This document shows, in pieces, positions 43,200 to 54,092 of a stretch of DNA of 64,000 bases (the stretch's first letter is position 1; every line of letters starts with the position of its first letter). Source of the stretch: Sacculina carcini. Lineage: Eukaryota > Arthropoda > Thecostraca > Sacculinidae. Made by a program: the position numbers and the translations under genes. Location: NCBI GenBank assembly GCA_916048095.2, contig OU696582.1, positions 4,618,001 through 4,682,000 of the forward strand. The letters are read 5' to 3'. The notes under the pieces are model-generated. The model was not told the origin of the DNA. It made no database searches and saw only the letters and a list, made by a program, of their open reading frames with translations.

Positions 43200-44924
43200 C
43201 AACAGGATGGAAACGAACCAGTCTCCATCAAGCGCCTGAAAACAGCACTGAGCTTCGGGGCTTGAGTATCTGTCGTGTTCTTGAAAAATAGCGGAAACAT
43301 ATTCAGAGGGTCTGTTCCTCCGTGGTCATCAATATCTTTCATGAGATTCGCCACTTCTTTTGATTGGAAGGCAATGTCTTTGATTTTCGGAGCGAGGACA
43401 GGTGAATCGTTCGACGGAATGAACCCTTAACATTGCTTGGTATTGAAGTAATCCATAAGCAACTCTACCTTCTATGTTGGGTAGCTTTTGAGCTCACCGC
43501 TGGCTGAAAATAAAGGAGGGACAGACATGTCATGTTCAAACACTGACGATTTCAACGTTGACCACCAGTTGTTGGTGTCATTGGCAGATATTTGTTTTTC
43601 AGCAAGTTTCTTTGAGTGACCTGTTTCCGTTTCTGAATACACATGCTCAGCATTCCGTCTGACCTCAGTGTAGACATTCCATGAATCGGCTGAGCGTGAT
43701 TGAAGCCACTTGTGGTAAGTCTCCTGCTTGGATTCACGTGCGTTGCGACATTCGATGGTGAACCAGGCTTTGTCATCAGAGCTAAAATGTAGTTTTTTAG
43801 TAGGCACTCTCCTTGAGATGACATCGGTAATCTATTTGTTCAATGCATCGATGGTGTACTCCTTCTGCAGCAGGTTTGAAACTGTAATGACTTTCAATTC
43901 ATCATTCACCTTCACCCAGTCAACATTGTTCTTCATGTGCACGAGCCTTGAGATCGTAAGGAGAAAACTTCTGTCTCAATGTCAACTTCACGGACAGCGA
44001 CGAGTGATCTGAACATCCTATTGGAACATCCACGTTTACACTCATGATATCTGAGACGTCTGTCATAACCAAATCCAAACAGTTTCCCGCTTGATGTGTG
44101 GGACCGGACACCATTTGGGAACAGCCATAAATGTTGCAGAAATCATATGCTGCTCTACCATGGGCGTCTGTAGGGGATGTCGACAAGAGCCACTCACGGT
44201 GATGGGCGTTCAAGTCCTACACAACTACAAACGCTGACTTGGTGTCCTTTTCCTGCATTGTTGACATGGCTGGCAAGAAACATTCGTTGATAGAGTCGTT
44301 ATTGTCTGGATTTCGGTAGGCTCCAAAGATGTATAAATTCATTAAGGAGGTGTTGACACGCAGCAGCATAACTTCATGACAAGTGCAGTCGTGCGCTGTA
44401 ATTCTCGTTGATGAAAAGCCTTTGCGTACGTACATTTTCATGCCACGCCGCCTGTTTTTTGAGTCACGTTTGATTAGCAATGGCTTACTGAAATCTGGCA
44501 TCAAGAGCTCACATTGGTCCCGATAATCGGACACAAGCGTTTCGGCACGGATTATGATGTCCTTGGAGCGACTGGCCGCTGTCAAATATTTGATATTCTT
44601 ATACAAGCCTCTGATGTTAGCGAAAAGTATATTTGAAAATCGTTTTTGTGGTCGAGGAGGACCGGGATTCAATTCAAAATCGCCACACATGATCAGCAGA
44701 AATGAAAAATCTACAGTGTGAGAAGGCACACGTACAAAGCAAAACAACCATACAAATAAACACATAATGCACGACGCATGCAAGCACAAATACACATCAC
44801 GTATCATATGCATATGAAATGTCACAACAAAAACAAGAATAGAACACACACAATACAAAGCAAACATACACTCAAATACACACACGACACTAGAAACACA
44901 CAATAAAAACACTAGAAAGCACAT
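43200..44924 (-). pseudogene. LINE M: 2A-like motif, endonuclease, start of RT
   Basis: On the - strand a hydrophobic N-terminal region leads to LLIMCGDFELNPGPPR, a complete 2A-like D-x-E-x-N-P-G-P motif known at the start of some CR1/L2-type LINE ORFs. The endonuclease follows: ILFANIRGLYKNIKYLTA, MKMYVRKGFSSTRI, YIFGAYRNPDNNDSINECFL, LNAHHREWLLSTSPTDAHGR, GCSDHSSLSVKL. The linker and RT start run to about 43200 (FRRLMETGSFPSCW), where it meets the LINE at 43194. Stops lie near 44217, 43920 and 43836. Confidence 0.82.
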
Positions 44925-45880
44925 GTGAGCACAACGGGCGCTGACGGAAAACGGGAAAACCGGCCGTTAGCCGTGGGGTGGGGCTAGAATTTTCAGCCCG
45001 CCCCATCAACAAAACGGGCATGAAGCAGAAAATAGTACATATATCCATGGACAGCACTTACTTTTTTAGACAAACTTAATTTTCAAATATACAAACTGAA
45101 CTGAAGATTAAAGAAAAAGAATGTGATGAGAGAATTAAGCAGGAAATTTTCAAAGCAACTATGGCTGCGAACCCTGATTCTCAATCACATTCAAAAACAA
45201 AATATATAAATACAAATGTATAACCTGAAACAAAAGAAAGATTGATTTACTTAAACAAAAATCCGTCTTATAAGTAAATCAATGAGCTCTCAAGAAGAAA
45301 ATATCCGCCTTTTAAAGGCAAATATTCTCAATGAACAAAACGAGTAATGGAAAATCAAAATAACGCTAAATCAAATATAATAATAATACAACTGAAATAT
45401 AACTCAATGCACGCTCAGCGTTAAGAAAGCAGAATCAGTATAAGAAAGCAGGATCTGTCCCGGAAACGATAATTGGTGTCGGTGAGCGTCAACGAAGCGT
45501 AGACAGCCAGGCGCGAACGAGCGACGGTAAACCCGTGCACACTCAGCGAGGGTTAGTCAGATACAATAACAATGTTTGTATTTCGTTGCCCAGTTTTTAT
45601 TTGCAATTTATATTCGATCACGTTGATTGATTATATAATCTCCCAGTAATCAGTCATTGATTGAAAATGTAGCTTTGCGAATAACAAGGATTCAAATTTT
45701 CGCACGTGTCAAACACCTTGCAATCTTATATCGGTTTAGTGAGGGCCACAGGCGCCAAAACACGTAGCGAATTTAATGTTCACCCGTACAAGTGCGCGAG
45801 CAAACAGACGTGTACACGGCAAGTGTCCATGAGAAAAGGTAGGAAAACTCCCAAGTTCAGTGACAGTGTCACATACAGTT
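44925..45880. other. AT-rich intron sequence, no gene seen
   Basis: Includes the probable 5' UTR of LINE M near 44925-45010 (G/C-rich aaccggccgttagccgtggg). The rest is AT-rich without recognisable coding or paired repeats. Confidence 0.4.
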
Positions 45881-46524
45881 AGTGATGCAAAAAACGTTTT
45901 TTTGGTTGCGGTTTTTTTGTGCAAAAGCATGTTTTCTGTAGGTTTTGTATTTTTTATAGAGTCAACCCCAATTGTCATCGGATGTTGGATTTTAGTACAT
46001 AGAAACGAGTTTAATTGACGTTTGGCACATCTTTACGTGTCTTATTTCAAAGAAAATTTGATAATAGTATAAACAACAAAATATTAATCAATAAATACCT
46101 CAGGAGACTGTTTGAAAGTGCATCCAGGTCCGGTGGTTTAGGTTTTTTATCATTGAGAAACCCCATGTTTTTAAAGCTGCTTTTAATTATGTGGATATTT
46201 GAAATAATTTGTCAGCAGATCAAAACAAATTCATTGAGTAATCATGTTTCTTTAAAGAAACCATGTTTTTTATGAAAAAATGCAATGATGCTTTTCAAAC
46301 TGGTTTATTAACTTGGTTTATATGGCTGATTCGTTTTATTAATGTACAGATTCTGAAAATGTTGACAGCAGAACAAGACAAGTTATTTGGTTGGTCAAGT
46401 GTTTTTTTGACAAGCGTTTATATAAACTAACACTTTTTCATTGAAACATTCCTTTCTAGAACAGTCTCTATGGAAGATAGATTTAATTGATGTGCGTTCA
46501 AATACCTTTTCTATAGCAAGTAGC
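45881..46524. repeat. AT-rich dispersed repeat
   Basis: Oligo-T/GG-rich start (aacgtttttttggttgcgg). A block ggatatttgaaataatttgtcagcagatcaa has a counterpart at about 56133-56165, and gcgttcaaatacctttt one at about 56258. Interrupted by element H at GTAGC. Confidence 0.55.
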
Positions 46525-46702
46525 TGTACGATATATATTATAGCACTCAACACAACAATAACAATAACAATACAACAACAATAGAATGATACAACGCCAC
46601 GACACACACACCACCACTGCTGTACACACACTGGCTGACGGCCGTTAGCGTCACCAACGCCTAATACCCTCGCGCCCTCTGGCGGTGTAGCCACACACTA
46701 CA
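46525..46702 (-). repeat. 3' LTR of element H
   Basis: 178 bp, same length as the other copy. In element sense TGTAGTGTGTGGC...TATATCGTACA. Confidence 0.93.
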
Positions 46703-46710
46703 TCTCCCCT

Positions 46711-47755
46711 TCAAGTGGTGGAGGGGGAGCTGTCGGCTCTGCAGACGTAATCGCTCAGATGCGATGTTGGTCTGCGTGTTCGGGCGCTCCGGCGGAATTG
46801 CGGGGTTCGTGAGGCCTCCGATGTACCGCCCGCATTCTCCCCCGGCGGCGGCGGCGGTGATACGGGTCTGCTTCTGGTCTCCTGCGACGGTAGCGGCGCC
46901 GTGCCAACAGATGGCGGCGGCTGCACTTCGAGCGGCGGCTGTACCACGGGCGAGGGTGTGTTGGCTGCTGGTCGCAGGTGTCTACGGTTGCGCCAGTAGA
47001 GACCGCCGTGAGGCAGGCGCACAGCGTACTGACGGCGACGGCCAGTCATGGCGACCACGCCAGTCCGGTCCCAGCGACCGGATGTCGGGTCCTGGAGAGC
47101 CACCGTAGTGCCGGGCCGCAACGGCGGCAACACCTTAGCCGACCGGTTGTATTGGGCGACCTGCTTGTTGTGTAAGCTCGCCGCTCGCCGGTCGCACTCA
47201 GCGGTGGGCGGCTGCCACTCCGGCAGAAACGAGCGTGGATGCGCGGGAAAGGTGGACGACACGGGGCGGCCGTACAAAAGCTGCGCGGGGGAGCGACCAT
47301 CGGCACCCGGCGCGTTGCACAGCTCCAGCAGACCGGCGACAAAGGCGTCTGTGTCGATGTTCCCGTCGTGCGCCGCCTTCTGAATAAGCCGCTTCACCCG
47401 TTTCACGGCGGACTCAGCGTGCCCATTAGAAGACGGGAAGTGCGGACGGGAGACACGATGGCGTATGTGCCAAAGTCGCAGAAATTCGCGCCGTGAACTG
47501 TGGACCGCCGTCTGACGACAGTATGGTCGGAACCCCCGTCATGGCGAACACATGTCGGAGCATCTTCACCAGCTGATGAGCCGAGGTGTCACGGCCACAG
47601 TCGAACACCAGTGGCCAGTTGGAGAACCGGTCCGCGTACACGAGGTAGGTCTTCCCTGCGTGTTGGAAAAAATCCGCGGACACCGATTCGAAAGGACGTG
47701 TCGGGTGCGGTTCCGTCAGGTATGGCTCTTTTTGCTGGCTGTCTTTGTACTGCAG
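46711..47755 (-). pseudogene. Element H integrase core and C-terminus
   Basis: Two frames. 47683-47426 holds SADFFQHAGKTYLVYADRFS (first Asp) and TILSSDGGPQFTA (second Asp). After a frameshift, SNGHAESAVKRVKRLIQKAA holds the Glu, followed by SPAQLLYGRPVSSTFPAH, SGRWDRTGVVAMTGRRRQYA and a Pro-rich tail ending RRSARTRRPTSHLSDYV. The RWDRTGVV block is shared with B and C. Confidence 0.82.
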
Positions 47756-50300
47756 TCATTTTCGGCACGATGCTACGGCAGTGGCGATTTCGTTGTTCAG
47801 GCCCGGCCAGAAGACAGTTTGCCGTGCGCGTTGCACAGTCCTGGCCTGCCCCTGGTGACCGTCGTGGAGCCGACGGAGGGTGTCCTTCCGCAAACACCTG
47901 GGCACAAGCAGGCGGCAGCCGACCAGGATCAGCCCATGGTCCGCAGTGAGCTGGTCGCGCACGCCCCAGAATGGGTGGAGACTGGCGGGCAGCAGATGTT
48001 TGTGCTGAGGGAAACCGCCCAGCACGTACGTCATCAATTGGCGACACTCATCGTCGGCCAGAGACGCAGCTCGCACCGCCTCCAGGGTGGTGTCAATCGG
48101 TGACGTGCGATGACCCAGGTCGTCTGCGTCTGTGAACGCGTCCAGCGTCTGGACGATGAATCCAGACGAGCACTCGTCAACGTCAGCGTCAGCATCATCA
48201 GGCTGGGAAGGAGCGCGCGACAGAGCGTCGGCGATGTTATGCTTTGCACCCGGTCTCCAGCTAGCGACAAAAGTCAGGTGCAGCAGACGCTGTCGCATAC
48301 GTTGCAGGCGCGGGTTGGAGATGTCTCCGAGTGCCTTCTCGTTCAGTATCGGAACGAGAGGCTTGTGATCGGTGACCACACTGAACGTGGTGAGGCCAGC
48401 CAGATACTGGTGGCATTTCTGACATGCCCACACAACTGCCAGCATGTCCAACTCACACATAGCATACCTGCTTTCGGTGTCGGACACAAATCGCGACCCA
48501 CACTGGATCAGCTGCCAGCAGCCTTGATCATCCCGCTGGCGAAGAACGAATCCGAGGCCTTTCTCACGTGCTGCATCCGTCTCCAGCATTGTGGGCCGCG
48601 TTGGGTCGAAGTGACCAAGCACAGGAGGGCTGGCCAACGCGCGCTTGACCGCCGTGAAAGCCGCATCGTGCTGTGTTGTCCACTGCCACTCAACGCCTTT
48701 GCGAAGCAGCTGGCGCAGGGGCTCAGCAGCGGAGGCGATGGAGTCCGAGAAGTCACCGAAATGGTTCGCCAAACCGAGAAAGGACCGCAGGGATGTAAGG
48801 TCCGTCGGTGCGGGAAATTCTGCGAGTGCTCGAATTTTCTTGTGGTCGACGGTGAATCCAGAGGCGTTGATGTGGAATCCACATAAATTGGCGTAAGTGG
48901 CGGCGAACATAAATTTTTGCAGGTTCAACGTAACGCCGGCGTCGTCGAAGCGTTGTAGCAGCTGCCAGACTCGCTGCAGATGCTCGTCGTAGCTGGCGGT
49001 ATACACCAGCACGTCGTGCACGATCTTGCAGGAGTCGGGTAGGCCAGACAAGGCGACGTCGCCGCGTCGGTTGAATTCGTCGCCGCTGGAGACCAGGCCC
49101 ATAGGCGCGCGACAGAACCTGAATCGGCCCCACGGGGTGATGAAGGTGGTGAGGTCTCGGTGCTCGCGCCGCAAGGGCACCTGAAAGTACCCTTGTAATG
49201 CGTCCACCTGGGTGAACCACCGATTGCCGAGGCCCATACTGCTGACAGCCTCCACAGGCGAGCGAACCGGATGTGTAGGCCGGCGAACGAAGCGGTTGAG
49301 GCGTGTGAAGTCCACCGTGAGCCGACAGCCGTTTGGCGTGCCGTTTGCCTTGCGCTTGCCGACAACGACGATAGGTGAGCACCAATCTGTCGGGTGGGAG
49401 ACCGGCTTGATTACGCCCTGCTGCTGAAGCAGCTCCAGCTGCTGTTGTGCCTGGGCGCGATGACATAACGGCACGGAGCGGGGAGCCGTCACGTTGTACG
49501 GCACCGCGTCATCGCGCAGATCGATCCGCATTGCTCCGCCTTTCATCTTCCGGAGAGGACCGTCCGTGGAGAACACACGAGGGAAGGCCGCTATAAGCTG
49601 CTCGCTGTGCGCGCGACGGTCCGCCGCTGTTGGCTGAGCTGTGTTGGTCCAGCGCGGGCATTGTTGAACAGCTGCCGGTCCAGCGGCCACCTGCTGCAGG
49701 TGCTGTTCGCGAGACATCTGCCGAGGGAACGCCCGGTGCAGTAGACGCAGCTCCACTGCGTCTCGCCAGCAGAGCAGAGCACAGCGCACTGACGGCACCA
49801 CGTACAGAGTGGAGCGGCAGGATGCATCAACGAGTCGCAAAACTGCCTCGCACGTGCCCAGACACAGCAGCAACTGACCGTTGGCAACACGCAGGCGCGA
49901 CGACGGTGGGCGCAAGCTACTGGCGGCCACTCCGAGCTGCTGCGCAACCCCAGCGTCAATTACAGACACATCGGCGCCAGAGTCGCATCGCCACTTGATC
50001 TCGCGCGGCGCGCGGCCCTTTGCGGAAACGGCAATGTGAACGGCGGTTAACCGCGTGTGTTTTTGGCCATCAACTACATCACCGATATACGGGCACATAT
50101 CTAGTGTGTTCTCATCATCAACTTCATCGGCAACATCGGCGACGTCGCGGAGAAAATTATCTTTACGACGGCGGGTACCGGGCTGCGATGAGCGACAGAC
50201 GCGCGAGTAATGCCCGCGTTTTCCACAGCGACGACACATGCTCTCCGCAGCGCGGCACGGTACTGTCTGGTGGTGCCCACCACAGCGGACGCACGGGACG
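47756..50300 (-). CDS. Element H pol: knuckles, protease, RT (VHD), RNase H
   Basis: The frame from 50239 (open further up to about 50300) begins with two knuckles (CVRCGGHHQTVPC and CRRCGKRGHYSRVC). Protease: KWRCDSGADVSVIDAG. RT: GVIKPVSHPTDWCSPIVVVG, LTVDFTRLNRFVRRPTHPV, FTQVDALQGYFQVPL, APMGLVSSGDEFNRRGD, and the active site as CKIVHDVLVYT (codon 49016-49018 His where an Asp is required). RNase H: TMLETDAAREKGLGFVLRQ, RYAMCELDMLAVVWACQKCH, VTDHKPLVPILNEKALGD. It ends in the integrase zinc domain (HDGHQGQARTV ... ASCRK). Open for 827 codons despite the change. Confidence 0.88.
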
Positions 50301-50524
50301 GAGTCATTGCTGTGCGCATGCGCGTTGCAGATAGCTTACAGCGGCGACCTCTGCGCGGGGAGCAGAAGAATCAGCCACATCGGGTCCGGTGTTCCGCATG
50401 GCTGCAGCGTCCTGGCGGGCAGACTCAGCCGTTTGACATACCTGCGTTGCCTTTTTCAGCGTCAGGTTTTTGTGTGCGACCTGCAGGAGCTGGTGCAGGG
50501 CAGTAGAGTCGGCTGTCCCCATGA

Positions 50525-51058
50525 CTAACTGATAGCGAAGACGCTCGTCGCGGCAGGCAGGGCAAAATCGCAGCTGGCGGCAATTTCTCGCAGAGAGCGC
50601 AGAAATTCGCCCACATTCTCGCCGTCCCGCTGACGGCGGGTGAAAAATCGCCGGCGTTCCACCAGCACATTCTGCCGCGACTGCTGATGCTCCTCCAATA
50701 GGCGGATACAGGCGGGCAAATCGGCCGTCGCCGGCAGTGTCAGTGAGTGGCGGATGACGCGGCACCACTCGTCGTCCAGTAGTGTCGTGAGCAGCGCTTG
50801 CTGCTGGGCAGGGCTCAGGCTTTCACTGCCTGACAGTGTAGTGTACGCCAGCACGCGCTCCTTCCAGGAGGTGAAGTCGGCTGCCGATGCGGCGTAGGCC
50901 AGACGGGCTGGTGGCTGACAATGAACCATGGTGTGTGGGGCGACTGCAGGCGAGCTGGCGGGGGCTGCCATTGCGAGCTGCTGGCGAGCGAGCTGAGTCA
51001 CCAACTCTGTGAGCTGGTCCAGCTTCTGCTGTTGGTCGTCTCGCAGCGACTGCGCCAT
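50525..51058 (-). pseudogene. Element H gag, first part
   Basis: ATG at 51058-51056 straddles the LTR/primer-site border. 177 open codons: a heptad-like coiled coil (LRDDQQQKLDQLTELVTQLA), then TSWKERVLAYTTLSG, LLTTLLDDEWCRVIRHSL, FFTRRQRDGENVGEFLRSLR and EIAASCDFALPAA. The frame is lost near 50535 and continues in the next frame as CPACRDERLRYQLVMGTADS and LLQVAHKNLTLKKATQVC. Confidence 0.8.
51040..51057 (-). promoter_or_regulatory. Primer-binding site of H (TGGCGCAGTC...)
   Basis: On the - strand TGGCGCAGTCGCTGCGAG follows the LTR with no gap. It fits a tRNA 3' end ...GACTGCGCCA, the type reported for tRNA-Ser-primed elements such as 17.6 and 297. It is also codons 1-7 of gag. Confidence 0.75.
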
Positions 51059-51235
51059 GTACGATATATATTATAGCACTCAACACAACAATAACAATAA
51101 CAATACAACAACAATAGAATTATACGACGCCACGACACACACACCACCACTGCTGTACACACACTGGCTGACGGCCGTTAGCGTCACCCACGCCTAATAC
51201 CCTCACGCCCTCTGGCGGTGTTGCCACACACTACA
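51058..51235 (-). repeat. 5' LTR of element H
   Basis: 178 bp. Its last base is the A of the gag start codon. Confidence 0.93.
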
Positions 51236-51304
51236 GTAGCCTGCAGGTATAGGCGGCTGGTTAAACCACTTGATTTCAACTCTCTTTTTAACCATGTTTT
51301 TTTC
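51236..51304. repeat. AT-rich repeat between H and A2
   Basis: About 70 bp that continues the block left of H and then, across A2, the block at 56098. Confidence 0.5.
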
Positions 51305-51840
51305 TGTGGCTGTTCTTCTACTGCACGGCCCTCCATGAGGCGAATTAGAAAAGACGATGTATTAAATGACACACAAAATAATGATGTGAAAAAATCAGCA
51401 AAGAAGAAAAAGACCAAATAATCCAGAACACAACGCACGCGAATACCTCTGTCGAAAGCCGACACGCCAAAACACCAAAATAACCCACAGAAACTCTCCA
51501 CGTCCGAGCCACGACAAACCGCCACACACACTGCCTCCAAGGTTCATTCACACCACGAACAATCACTCGCACACAGACATACAAACCCGCAAATACACGC
51601 CTAAGCACACTCGCGCACACAACCCATCCCCATACCCAAGTCCTCACAGGTCAGCTTATGCGTACACATACACACACTCGCGCGCGCACACACGTACACA
51701 CACACACACATACACACGTTCAAACCATGAAACCCACACAGACACATACACTCACACACTCGCGCATGTGTACGCTTACTAATGCAAACACTCATACGTG
51801 CATACTCACATATACAACTATAAATATACATACATTCACA
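51305..51840 (-). repeat. 3' LTR of A2
   Basis: 536 bp, CA/GT-rich. In element sense TGTGAATGTATG...CAGCCACA. Confidence 0.93.
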
Positions 51841-51854
51841 CTCCCACCTGATTC

Positions 51855-54092
51855 CTAAGAATCACAAAAGTGACACCGCCTTTGCTGTCGAATTCTTTCG
51901 CTCCTGCGCAACTCAGGTACTGGGAGCTCCGCTTCTGGTTCCGCATCCGGCTGTGGAGGATCTGGTTCCAAACATACAGGTTCCCTGAATCGTACAGTCA
52001 CTGGTGGCTCATCGTAGCCGCTGATGTCACTTCGATCCGCGACATCGGTTGATCCGTTATGAACTGTTGACACCTGCGGCGTCCCCGTCTCGTTTCTCGG
52101 TCGCACATCTTTGACGTGATAAGGTACTCTGTCCACCCCTACAGCTTGACTTGAAATAACGCTAGTGACATTACCCCTGGAGGACACTTGGTCACAGCGT
52201 GTTCCTGGCCGCCTCACCCAGACACTCTGTCCAATCCGATAGATGTTGCCTCTAGACCTAGCTCTCGTAGGAGTTTCATCTACATCTCTTATTCTTGGTG
52301 AGTACCGATATAACCGATCCATCGGAGAAGATTCAGCACTATCCTCCGACGGCAACAAATTGTAGCGATATACTGCTTCTTCTATCGAACAATGAGATCT
52401 GGCCGCGATCACCTTGACTGTGCGATGACATCTTTCCACTATTCCGTTCCCATGTGGCTCATAAGCACATCGGAAAATCGGCATTGCTCCCCAACGTGAC
52501 AAAAACGCGCGAAACTCTGAGCTGGTGAAAGCTGTTCCATTATCGGTCAGTACTTCTCGAGGTGCCCCTCTTTCAAGGAATATTTGTTCGAGATTCGTCA
52601 CTACGCTCTTGCTGTCCTCCCGCGTCAGTTTCCTCCAAAGGGCGAATCGAGATGGCCCACAATCGACTACCGATAGGTACGGAATTCCTCGTACATGTGT
52701 CACATCCATCGCAAGTCGATCCCAAGGGCATTTGACAGAAAGTATGCCGTGGTTCCATTTGACCGGTGCCGGATCAATCGAACGACAAACTTCGCAGTTC
52801 ATGACTACTTCGCGGGCCATCCTCTTGGTCACTCGAGAGTCCCGCCGTTTGGCAAAAGACCACGTTCTTCTTACCCCTGGATACCCAGCAACATGGTGCA
52901 ATCTCATAACTTCATCCTGCTGCACCTCCGGCGATGGATGACCGGCGCAGCACGTTTGAACTGTTGAAGTCATCCACCTGGCGGGCACCCGAGTTAGGAC
53001 ATCCGCAAGATTTTCTGCAGAGCGTACTAACACTACTTCAATATTTAGTCCAAGCTCTTCTTGAATTCCTTTCACCGTGCCCAGTCTTCTTCTTATCAGA
53101 AGCTCTCCAGCTGCCTTGGTTTTCACCCTGGCTTTCCCTGTAAGGGCATCTCGTAGCCAGTGGAGCACGGTGAGCGAGTCTGTTTTGACTCGAATTTTGT
53201 TCATTCTCCACGAAACCGCTAAATTGATCCCTCTCAGTACGGCATCAAGCTCAGCCATATTGATATGGTAATCATCTTTGCGTAACCAGCACGCGTCTTC
53301 TATCACATGTCCATTCACCTCCAACACGACACCCAAAGCTAACTGACTCGCATCTACCCATATATCAGCATGATCACCGCTCACACACCAGTGCCCTCTT
53401 GCCATGTCTTCCGATTTCACCCTTTCTCTGAACAGATTGATTACTCGTATACACTGAGAGTCCAAAATTTCATCATTCCACCCAGATGATGCTTCATTTG
53501 CCAAACGTTTCACAAATGACGAGGCTGCTCTCATCCATCCACACACAGGCAGGTTTACAACGACCTTTCCGCAAAATGAGAAGACATTACGTCTTGTAAC
53601 TGGTCCACACAAGTCCCCAACTTCATTGTCCCTTGCCCAAGTGAGTGGTCCATCTTGTTGGTGCACACGCAGACCAAGAACACGAAACGATGGTTCAGCT
53701 CTACTCGCGGGTTTGCACACCAAGCCGTATCGACTGAAATGGCTGCTCACTTTATCGGCGCTCACCACACGCTCGTCGACCAGAATATCATCTAAATACG
53801 CTGATGACGATTTGTTCACATCTGCATCCTGCCTCAGCACGTAGTCGACAATCGATTTCATTATCAGAGGTGCCGCACTGAGACCGAATCCCAAACGGGT
53901 AAGGCAATAACGCTTCCCTTGAATCATGACTGTCTGGTATCTCCAGAGCTGTGGTTCGACCCGCACCTGTAGGTAAGCTTTTTTGAGATCCAGCAGCGCT
54001 ATGCTCTCACCCATTCTCCTCCAGTCGCGCATCTTTTGTTGGCACATATCCGCATCCGCTGTATGGAGTTCAATGAATTGGTTCAGTTGCCG
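51855..54092 (-). CDS. A2 RT, RNase H and integrase
   Basis: 730 open codons from ATG 54047 plus the upstream part. RT: LLDLKKAYLQVRV (motif A), CLTRLGFGLSAAPLIMKSIV (motif B), AYLDDILVDE (catalytic, near 53785), VFSFCGKVVVNLPVCGWMRA. RNase H: IWVDASQLALGVVLEVNGH, MAELDAVLRGINLAVSW, VKTDSLTVLHWLRDAL, ENLADVLTRVP. Integrase: HHVAGYPGVRRTW ... CEVCRSIDPAP, RLAMDVTHVRGI, EVLTDNGTAFTSSEF, HGNGIVERCHRTVKVIA, then the basic tail LRRSERIRQQRR. All catalytic acids are present. Confidence 0.92.
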   Translation of the reverse strand, partial: RQLNQFIELHTADADMCQQKMRDWRRMGESIALLDLKKAYLQVRVEPQLWRYQTVMIQGKRYCLTRLGFGLSAAPLIMKSIVDYVLRQDADVNKSSSAYLDDILVDERVVSADKVSSHFSRYGLVCKPASRAEPSFRVLGLRVHQQDGPLTWARDNEVGDLCGPVTRRNVFSFCGKVVVNLPVCGWMRAASSFVKRLANEASSGWNDEILDSQCIRVINLFRERVKSEDMARGHWCVSGDHADIWVDASQLALGVVLEVNGHVIEDACWLRKDDYHINMAELDAVLRGINLAVSWRMNKIRVKTDSLTVLHWLRDALTGKARVKTKAAGELLIRRRLGTVKGIQEELGLNIEVVLVRSAENLADVLTRVPARWMTSTVQTCCAGHPSPEVQQDEVMRLHHVAGYPGVRRTWSFAKRRDSRVTKRMAREVVMNCEVCRSIDPAPVKWNHGILSVKCPWDRLAMDVTHVRGIPYLSVVDCGPSRFALWRKLTREDSKSVVTNLEQIFLERGAPREVLTDNGTAFTSSEFRAFLSRWGAMPIFRCAYEPHGNGIVERCHRTVKVIAARSHCSIEEAVYRYNLLPSEDSAESSPMDRLYRYSPRIRDVDETPTRARSRGNIYRIGQSVWVRRPGTRCDQVSSRGNVTSVISSQAVGVDRVPYHVKDVRPRNETGTPQVSTVHNGSTDVADRSDISGYDEPPVTVRFREPVCLEPDPPQPDAEPEAELPVPELRRSERIRQQRRCHFCDS

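Larger units (their letters stand above)
46525..51235 (-). mobile_element. Ty3/Gypsy-like element H
   Basis: 178-bp LTRs at 46525-46702 and 51058-51235 (about five differences by eye) are flanked by GTAGC at 46520-46524 and 51236-51240. On the - strand: a primer site directly after the right LTR, then gag, zinc knuckles, protease, RT, RNase H and integrase, and a purine tract (aaggggaga) before the left LTR. Pol is open for 827 codons, but the RT active site is changed and gag and integrase carry frameshifts. It lies in the AT-rich repeat. Confidence 0.95.
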
